Shown one piece after another: positions 57,419 through 64,000 of a stretch of DNA of 64,000 bases. The stretch spans positions 36,477,871 through 36,541,870 of the forward strand of contig NC_068976.1 in NCBI RefSeq assembly GCF_016808095.1. The letters run 5' to 3'. The stretch comes from Vigna angularis (Eukaryota; Streptophyta; Magnoliopsida; Fabales; Fabaceae). Within the stretch, counting starts at the first letter, position 1. Each line of letters opens with the position of its first letter. The translations under genes were made by a program, and so were the position numbers. The notes under the pieces are model-generated. The model was not told where the DNA came from. It did no database searches and was given only the letters and a program-made list of their open reading frames with translations.

Positions 57419-57724
57419 ACAATACTTTAGCGAAGCAAACTCCTTTGTGTATAAAACACAATCATTAGGACAAGCATGTATCTTTTGATATTCAAGACCC
57501 ATTGGACATAAAAAAAATTTGCCTCGTAATTACGAATAGGTAGAGTATTATTATCTAGAAGCATCTCCTTCAACAACTCCAACAACTAGGTGAAACTTTT
57601 ATCGGTCCATCCATTCCTTGCTTTTAAACTAAACAACTTTAAAGTTGCAGACAGACGTGTAAAGTTCGAGCATCCTGGGAACAACGGTTGCTCTGAATCA
57701 TTTATAAGAGAATCATACAAATTA
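57419..57724 (-). pseudogene. CACTA transposase (TNP2-like) fragment
   Basis: Read on the minus strand from 57724: an N-terminal TNP2-type piece with EQPLFPGCSNFT, LSATLKLFSLKA and, after a stop, LLELLKEMLLDNNTLP, then a frame change and GLEYQKIHACPNDCVLY. This is the known start of the En/Spm (CACTA) transposase, ahead of its catalytic domain. It is cut on one side by the E1 LTR (57418) and on the other by the C1 terminus (57727). Only about 100 codons remain. Confidence 0.75.
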
Positions 57725-57793
57725 GCCACTAGTAGAAAAAGACCTTTCTATTACGAACCTATTATGACGGATAAATATTATCCATTATAATAG

Positions 57794-58009
57794 GACATAT
57801 TATAACGTAGTTTTGTAAATCAGTTATAATATGAAACGCGATGGCAAACTTGTAAATAAGTTTAAGACATATTATAACGTAGTTTTGAAAATCAGTTATA
57901 ATATAAAATGCGATGGCAAACTTGTAAATAAGTTTAAGACATATTATAACGTAATTTTAAAAATCAGTTATAATATAAAATACGATGACAAACTTGTAAA
58001 TAAATGCAA
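57794..58009 (+). repeat. Three tandem 72-bp units, CACTA subterminal
   Basis: Units begin GACATATTATAACG at 57794, 57866 and 57938. Each contains the inverted repeat ATATTATAAC / GTTATAATAT. Because 72 is a multiple of three, the stretch reads as a repeated small ORF, which is not supported as a gene. Confidence 0.85.
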
Positions 58010-58928
58010 AACTTAGTATTGACTTATTTTTCACATTTCCCTCTCCCTCGATTTCATTTCCCTCTCCCTCGATTTCATTTTACTTTGCCTCTCACTCTCA
58101 TTCTTCTCTTTCGTTCGTCTCATCCCTCTCACTCGTATTTCTCGGCACTCCTCAGTCGCATTTCTCCGTCTTTAAAATTAGGGCAGGAAGGGGGCATTAT
58201 TGTGGTTGGTTTTCACTCGCATTGAAGCAGTACGAAGGTATGATTGTGCACTGTTTTGCATTTTTTCGTTGATTGATTTCCCTTTTTGGGTTTTTCTTTG
58301 GTCCTACTGGTTTTTGGTTTAACAGGTATCGTCGTTGTTGTTGTAGGATTGCGATTTTGGCATCCTTGTGTAGGTCAAAACCTTAGTACCGATTCCATCT
58401 TGGTGATTATCGCGATTCCTATTTTTCTGTGTGAGGTGCGTTTTGGAGTGCTGCAGGTAACGTGGTCCCTTCAATTTTTGGTTCCGATTACTGTGTGTGG
58501 CGTTCTCATTTGAGAAAGTTTGATTATTTTTTAGTGGGCATTGAAATTTGGGGTTTTAGGGTTGATGTTGAGAGAAATTGTGGGGTTTAGGGTTTGCTGT
58601 TCTGTGTTGGGACGCTTTTCAATTTTTTTGATTTTGTTGAGGAATTGAACATGTTAGCCTGTGATGATATTTTGCCTCGGATGATCTTTCGAAGAAACCA
58701 GAAACTTAAAGACCTCCAATATTTTAGTTGTGTGGAGTAGAACCTTGGTAAGTAGTAGGTTAGGAAGACATATATCGTGTTCTTTGTTTATTGTACAAAA
58801 TCATGAGTCGAGCTAACCACTTCTTTGGATACATGAATCTATTGCTTTGGTGTCTATTAAAAGAGTGGAGGAGTAACCTTTGATTCTTTCAATTTTGGTT
58901 TTGTCCTGCCTAATTAGGTTGGTTTTTA
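58010..58928 (+). other. C1 region without recognised gene
   Basis: Pyrimidine-rich start (58030-58170) and a possible GTATGATT donor near 58237 look like a captured 5' UTR and intron. No coding homology recognised. Confidence 0.35.
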
Positions 58929-59181
58929 TTGGAGACCTTTGAAGCCTCTAGTTTTGAAGGAAATATTGATCTTTGTGGTGAACAACTCAACAAAAGTTGT
59001 CCTGGAGACTATTCAACAGCAAAGGCAGAAGCAGGAACAGAAAAGGATGGAGATGACTCTGATTTCTGTGAAGCTTGTACATAAGCATGGGTATAGGATT
59101 CTTTTTAGGATTTTGGCCTTATTAGGACCGATTCTAATTTGGAAACCTTGGAGACTTGCTTACCTGAGGTTCTTGAACTGA
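58929..59181 (+). pseudogene. Fragment of an LRR receptor-like protein gene (C-terminal end)
   Basis: Reads LETFEASSFEGNIDLCGEQLNKSCPGD, an LRR C-terminal cap of plant receptor-like proteins, then an acidic linker (DGDDSDF). After two one-base losses (near 59070 and 59120) it gives the juxtamembrane/tail part (GPILIWKPWR, LAYLRFLN) with a proper stop at 59179-59181. The hydrophobic span before the tail would be the membrane anchor. The LRR domain itself is absent. The host gene would be a cell-surface immune- or development-type receptor-like protein; this fragment has no function on its own. Confidence 0.72.
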
Positions 59182-59278
59182 AATGTTTTCAGAAATCTGT
59201 GTGCCAATTTTAGTTCTTCAATTGTTATTCCCAAATCAATTTTTTTACTGCCAAAATGCTCATTTTTGTTCAATTGCT

Positions 59279-59492
59279 AGGCTGCAGGCTTTGGCACAGA
59301 GAATCAACTACAGACTACCCTGAACAACCCACCTTCATCGTCTTGAGGCCTGAGAAAAGATTCAAGTTAGAAAACCTACACCCTTCAACTGAGTACTTTT
59401 GCAAGGCTTTTCAAAATGGACTTGTGAAGCACACAGCTGCTATTCAACAGCAGTTTGATTCTACTTATTCTCCTCTAGCCTTGACGTTGAGG
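59279..59492 (+). pseudogene. Exon-like fragment, possible fibronectin III motif
   Basis: Bounded by an acceptor-like TTGCTAG (ending 59278) and a donor-like GAG|GGTATGTA. The open frame contains RPEKRFKLENLHPSTEYFCKA, whose L-x-P-x-T-E-Y core is typical of fibronectin III strands; plant VIN3-like proteins carry such a domain. The remainder (AAIQQQFDS) is not recognised. A single exon without neighbours; low certainty. Confidence 0.35.
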
Positions 59493-60181
59493 GTATGTAT
59501 AGAATGGTTATTTTGAAAATAGCTATGATGAATTTTACCTTCAATGGGTTTTTCCTTCTATATACATTTTTTTCCTTTTATGTTACTTGGGATTCTATTT
59601 TTTATCTCCATTTGCAAAGATATTGTTACACTTTTGTTTTAATTAGTTTTTATGATATATGGTTGAATAATTTGTTTGTTCTTTTGAGAAGCATGTAACA
59701 CATTTCTATTTGCTAAGTTCTTTCTTGAAGAGTAATCTGAAAAAATTCTGATTATTTTTTGGAACTGTGTTTTAATTTTCTCAGTCCTTATTACAAGGAA
59801 AATATCCAGTTACTTTTATGTCAATGACAAAATTGTTTTAACCTAGTTTAAAAGGTTAGATTATGCATTGTATTACCTATCTGGCCTATGTGTAGGCTGA
59901 TCATTAACTTTTTTGTATATATTTTTGATGCAAAGGGTTCCTATAAATGAATGAATTAGCTAAAAGATGAAATAATCTCAAGCACTTTTTTTCGTTTTTC
60001 TCTATCAAGTTAGATATACATGTCCACCAGATGTTTGAATCTTGTCTTATTATTGGAAATGAGAAGCTAATTAATTATGAACAAGATTCTATCGTGTAGT
60101 GGGCGATCTTCACTACCTTGTAACATATATTAGTGGCCTTTCCTCTCTCTATGCCTTAAATGTCTAGTTTGTCATGTAACA
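59493..60181 (+). other. AT-rich segment of C1, nothing recognised
   Basis: Intron-like, AT-rich, no ORF or repeat identified. Ends where the E8 LTR starts; the five bases before it (taaca, 60177-60181) should be the E8 TSD. Confidence 0.4.
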
Positions 60182-60879
60182 TGATACATCCTAGGAGATG
60201 TAGAGAAGATGATCCGTGAGATTGGAGGTGCAAAGAGACTTGGACAGCTTGCTGAAACCAATGGAACAGTAGCATTAGCAGCTGCAGACTTGGAATTTCA
60301 TGAGCAGATTGGTTAGGAGTTTTGGATGTGAAGCAGCGGATGATTGGTGATTATGGTGAATGGATATGGAGGCTAGCTTGGAGAGGTGATTCACAACTCA
60401 GAAGGCTTCCTAGAGTGGAAGGAAGTTGCAATGGAAATCAAGCTAAGAAGTGACTCTTGGAGAAGGAATTTACTATTCATTTCAGCAGAAATTCTTTACT
60501 ACAATCCAAAAGTGATTTACAAGCTTTTCCTATGAGATTTTATAGATTAATCTCAAGGCTTTAAGCAAGCAATTTTCACGTTGCAGATCTGAACCCATGT
60601 GCTACATGTATGGCTTCTAAAACACGTGAAAATTGAGTTTTATGTGAAAAAAAACATTTACTAATGCAGCCCCATAGAAGGATCAGTACACCCCTTTTTG
60701 TATAGAAATGTCCTTTTTACCCTTCTCCATGTTTTGGCAGATTTGGCATATCTTCTTGCTCTCCAATTTTCCATCCAAAGATAGCAAATAGTACTTAACC
60801 TTGAGGAGAATATTTATCTTGGAGCTTTTTGGCCATTCCTCTTGTGATGGGTCCTATGGTGTTAGACCTTCTTGTATCA
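60182..60879 (-). repeat. 3' LTR of E8
   Basis: Minus strand TGATACAAGAAGGTC ... CTAGGATGTATCA, 698 bp. Homologous along its length to the 729-bp E6 LTR with many substitutions and small indels. Confidence 0.88.
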
Positions 60880-63800
60880 TCCCCTCCCTCTTGAGAAGGA
60901 TTTGCCCTCAAATCCAAAAGATCTTCATCTTCACTATCAAATCCTGCAAAAGGTTTAAGATCAGATACATTGAAGGTAGCATGAACACCATATTCAGGAG
61001 GAAGATCAAGTTGATATGCATTGTTATTAATCCTCCTGATCACTCTAAAGGGTCCATCTCCTCTAGGATTGAGTTTAGATTTTCTTAGTTGAGGAAATCT
61101 TTCCTTTCTAAGATGAATCCAAACTAAATCTCCTTCATTGAAGATTAACTCTTTCTTTCCCTTATTATGTTTCTTGGCATATTTCTCATTTTGTTGTTGA
61201 ATTTGAATTTTAACCCTTTGATGTAAATCTTTGATAAATTTAGATTTAGATACCCCATCTTGATGAACAAAATCAATAGAATTTGGAAGGGGTATTAAAT
61301 CCATGGGTGTCAAAGGATTAAAACCATAAACAACTTCAAAAGGAGACAATGTAGTAGTTCCATGAACTACTCTATTGTAGGCAAACTCAACATGAGGTAG
61401 GTACTCATCCCAAGATTTGTGATTTCCTTTAAGAACTACCCTTAGTAAAGTGGAAAGAGATCTATTGACTACTTCAGTTTGACCATCTGTTTGAGGATGG
61501 CAAGTAGTAGAAAAAGATAACTTAGTCCCTAATCTAGACCATAAGGTCCGCCAAAAGTGACTAAGAAATTTTGTATCTCTATCCAAAACTATTACCTTAG
61601 GTAACCCATGAAGTTTAACCACATCTCTAAAGAATAACTTTGCAATGTTGCTTGCATCATCTACTTTGTGGCAAGGTATAAAATGAGCCATTTTGCTAAA
61701 TCTATCTACCACCACAAAGATAGAATCAAAACCCCTAGAAGTTTTGGGAAGACCTAACACAAAATCCATACTTATCTCTTCCCAAGGGGTGGAAGCAACA
61801 TTCAAAGGAGTATACAGTCCATGAGGCATTGATTTAGATTTAGCTTCTAAACAAGTTATACACTTAAAGCAATGCCTTTGAACATCCCTTCTCATGTGAG
61901 GCCAAAAGAATTTTTCTTTCAACATGCCAAGGGTCTTTTCTACCCCAAAATGTCCCATTAATCCTCCCTCATGTGTCTCTTTAACAAGGAGTTTTCTATG
62001 TGAACCTTGAGGAATGCAAATTTTTCCTTCTTTAAAAAGATATCCCTCTTTCACATAGAATCCTCCTTGAGGTTTATTGAGACATTCCTCATAGATATGA
62101 GCGAAATCAAGATCTTGTGAATATAATTCAAGAATGTTATTAAATCCAAGAATTTGAGCTCCCAATGTGGCTAATAGATTAATTTTTCTTGACAAAGCAT
62201 CAGCCACCACATTGGATTGTCCTTTCTTGTATTTAATAACATAAGTGAATTGTTCAATGAATTCCAACCACTTAGCATGCTCTTTTGTAACTTGTGTTGA
62301 CTCTTCAAATACTTAAGTGATTCATGATCACTATGAATGATAAATTCCTTGGCAACAAGATAATGTTCCCAAGTTTGAAGAGCCCGCACAAGTGCATAGA
62401 GTTCTTTGTCATAGGTGGGGTAATTACAAGAGGCACCATGAAGTTTTTCACTAAAGTATGCAATTGGGTGTCCTTCTTGTAATAATACTGCACCTATGCC
62501 AAATCCTGAAGCATCACATTCTAGCTCAAAAGTTTTGGAAATATTTGGCAAAGCTAGAATGGGTGCTTGTGTGAGCTTCTCTTTGAGTAGCTCAAAAGCT
62601 TTTTGTTGTTTATCCCCCCAATGGAATGTAACATCTTTTTTCACCAACTCATTGAGGGGTGAAGCAAGACTAGAGAAGTTAGGAACAAATCTTCTGTAAA
62701 AGCTTGCCAACCCATGGAATCTTCTTACTTCTCCTACATTCTTTGGAGGAGGCCAATCTTGGATGGCCTTTATTTTTTCTGGGTCCACATGAACCCCATT
62801 TTTGGTAACCACAAATCCAAGAAATATGACACTATCAACACAAAAGGTACACTTGTCAAAGTTTGCAAACAATTTGTGTTTTCTAAGAATTGTTAAAACA
62901 ACTCTCAAATGATTTTTCATGAGTTTTCAAATTTTGACTATATACCAAGATGTCATCAAAGTAGACTATATACCAAGATGTCATCAAAGTAGACATGATT
63001 CATAAGTCTCATGAATGTGCTTGGAGCATTTGTAAGACCAAAAGGCATAACTAGCCATTCATATAATCCAAACTTGGTCTTAAAGGCAGTTTTCCATTCA
63101 TCACCTTCTTTAATTCTTATTTGGTGATAGCCACTTTTTAAATCTACCTTTGAAAATATTTGTGCTCCATGCAATTCATCCAACATATCATCAAGCCTAG
63201 GAATGGGATGTCTATACTTGATTGTAATGTTGTTGATAGCTCTACAATCACAACACATGCGCCACTTCCCATCTTTTTTTGGGACAAGCAACACTGGTAC
63301 AGCACATGGACATAGACTCTTCTGAACTATGCCTTTATCTAGCAACTCTTGGACTTGTGTCTCAATCTCCTTAGTTTCTTGGGGGTTTGTCCTATAGGCT
63401 GGGCTATTAGGAAGAATTGCCCCTGGAATGAAATCAATTTGATGTTCAATTCCTCTTATGGGTGGAAGCCCTTTTGGAATTTCTTGTGGGAATAGATCAT
63501 CAAATTCTTTCAAAAGTTTTTGAATGGATGGAGAAAGAGTTGAAGTCTTTGAATCATTAGATGTGCATGTAAGTGTCCCTTGACAAAGAAGAAGATATGA
63601 AGGTTGCTCAACTTGAAGTGTATTGATTAAAGTCTTTTTGTTTAAAAGGACTTCATGTTGAGTGACCTTAGGTGGCACACTTGTTGCTATACCTTCCTTT
63701 CTTTTTGACTTTTTCTTTTGATCATGTTTTTGCTTTCTTAAGGACTTCATTTGTGCTTGATCCTTAGCCACTTGGGTAGGAGTCAAAGGATGAAGCACAA

Positions 63801-64000
63801 ACTTCTTGTCCTTTTGATGGATAGTGATGGTATTGGTTAGACCATGATGGATAGTTTGATGATCAAATTGCCATGGTCTCCCCAATAACACATGACATGC
63901 TTCCATGGGAACTATATCACATAAAACTTCATCTTTGAAGTTCCCAATGGAAAATGCCAACTTCACTTGATTCTTGACTATTATATCCCCATCTTCATTT
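60795..64000 (-). pseudogene. pol: Pol polyprotein of E8 (protease end, RT, RNase H, integrase), frameshifted
   Basis: From the right edge leftward: protease end ([11 protein letters not shown]), RT ([49 protein letters not shown]). Then a damaged active site: about ten codons before YFDDILVYS are missing, and that motif is tandemly duplicated as a 28-bp repeat (about 62937-62992), shifting the frame. RNase H follows ([26 protein letters not shown]) with a one-base loss near 62285. The integrase (62267-60795) is open and complete: HHCC zinc part, MDFVLGLP, VIVLDRDTKFLS, HPQTDGQTEVVNR. Its tail (GPITRGMAKKL) is encoded in the LTR. The [11 protein letters not shown] wording and LTR overlap point to the CRM clade. 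RT must be inactive. Confidence 0.85.

Larger units (their letters stand above)
57727..60181 (+). mobile_element. C1: CACTA-ended segment with gene fragments
   Basis: Starts CACTAGTAGAAAAAG, the usual plant CACTA terminus, followed by subterminal repeats. It abuts a TNP2 fragment on its left, as if inserted in it. No matching ...CTACTAGTG end was seen before E8 interrupts at 60182, so the other end may lie beyond the window. It holds pieces that look like gene exons (58929-59181, 59279-59492), suggesting a Pack-type CACTA element. Confidence 0.55.
60182..64000 (-). mobile_element. E8: CRM-like chromovirus, 3' part, continues beyond window
   Basis: On the minus strand: pol (from beyond 64000 to 60795), polypurine tract (60892-60880) and 3' LTR (60879-60182). 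Its LTR is homologous to that of E6. The pol frame runs into the LTR and ends there, a feature known for centromeric CRM elements. Gag and the 5' LTR lie to the right of the window. Confidence 0.85.

Noticed and set aside
57831..58016. Repeated small protein of 24-residue units
   Set aside because: Product of a 72-bp non-coding tandem repeat whose length happens to be a multiple of three.
58286..58513. Hydrophobic 75-residue ORF
   Set aside because: In an intron-like, T-rich part of C1; composition alone explains the hydrophobic run and no family is recognised.
58929..59181. Functional receptor gene
   Set aside because: Only the last part is present, with two frame losses and no LRR domain or start codon.
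1..64000. tRNA or rRNA genes
   Set aside because: tRNA-like wording occurs only at retrotransposon primer sites, which are short complements of tRNA 3' ends and not genes. No rRNA sequence seen.

Overview
Plant nuclear DNA, almost certainly a legume (probably Phaseoleae: bean, cowpea or soybean relatives; this is inferred from the repeat families and a receptor-like-protein fragment). It holds no intact host gene. Nearly every base can be assigned to nested LTR retrotransposons, and target-site duplications (TSDs) let the nesting be read directly. Names used below: E1 to E8 for LTR elements, S1 and S2 for solo LTRs, C1 for a DNA transposon.

Nesting. E1 (+, 2859-57418) is the outermost host. 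It is a non-autonomous Ty3/gypsy Athila-type element with gag-protease, then an ORF of unknown function (ORF2), and no polymerase. E7 (+, 1-2858) interrupts the 5' LTR of E1. E2 (-, 6869-16910, TSD gtgtg) sits at the end of the E1 gag-protease gene and carries a copia-like solo LTR, S1 (14892-16089, TSD ctatt). E3 (+, 17615-53221, TSD gactt) lies between E1 gag-protease and E1 ORF2. E3 is a multi-LTR array holding a deletion derivative (20317-23889) and an autonomous Athila-type element with broken pol (25418-51895). Inside that element is E4 (-, 27093-46924, TSD ctttg), a gag-only element. E4 was itself hit by E5 (+, 29552-38569, TSD gccac) and E6 (+, 41197-46380, TSD gattc). The right edge holds fragments of CACTA DNA transposons (57419-60181) and the 3' part of a CRM-like chromovirus, E8 (-, 60182 to the window end).

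How the parts work together. Two autonomous/non-autonomous pairs share the window. Athila-type elements E1, E2, E5 and the E3 array share LTRs, a tRNA-Asp-type primer site and Gag. Only the E3 copy has RT, RNase H and integrase remains, so E5-type elements need polymerase in trans. E6 has LTRs homologous to those of E8, encodes only a Gag-like protein, and would likewise depend on E8-like elements. E5 and E6 are the youngest: the two LTRs differ by about 4 of 1317 and 1 of 729 positions by eye, and their ORFs are open.

Most unusual signals: (i) a family of short hairpins in the E1/E2/E5 non-coding RNA with one constant 8-nt loop (TACTGAAG or TACTGATG) and stems that differ but stay paired; (ii) an intron-like segment, with donor and acceptor conserved in three copies, just before ORF2; (iii) clusters of CCGCTGAGCGG / CCGCTCAGCGG motifs just upstream of the LTR TATA box; (iv) a CACTA-ended segment carrying a receptor-like-protein gene fragment. 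All identities and counts were made by eye.
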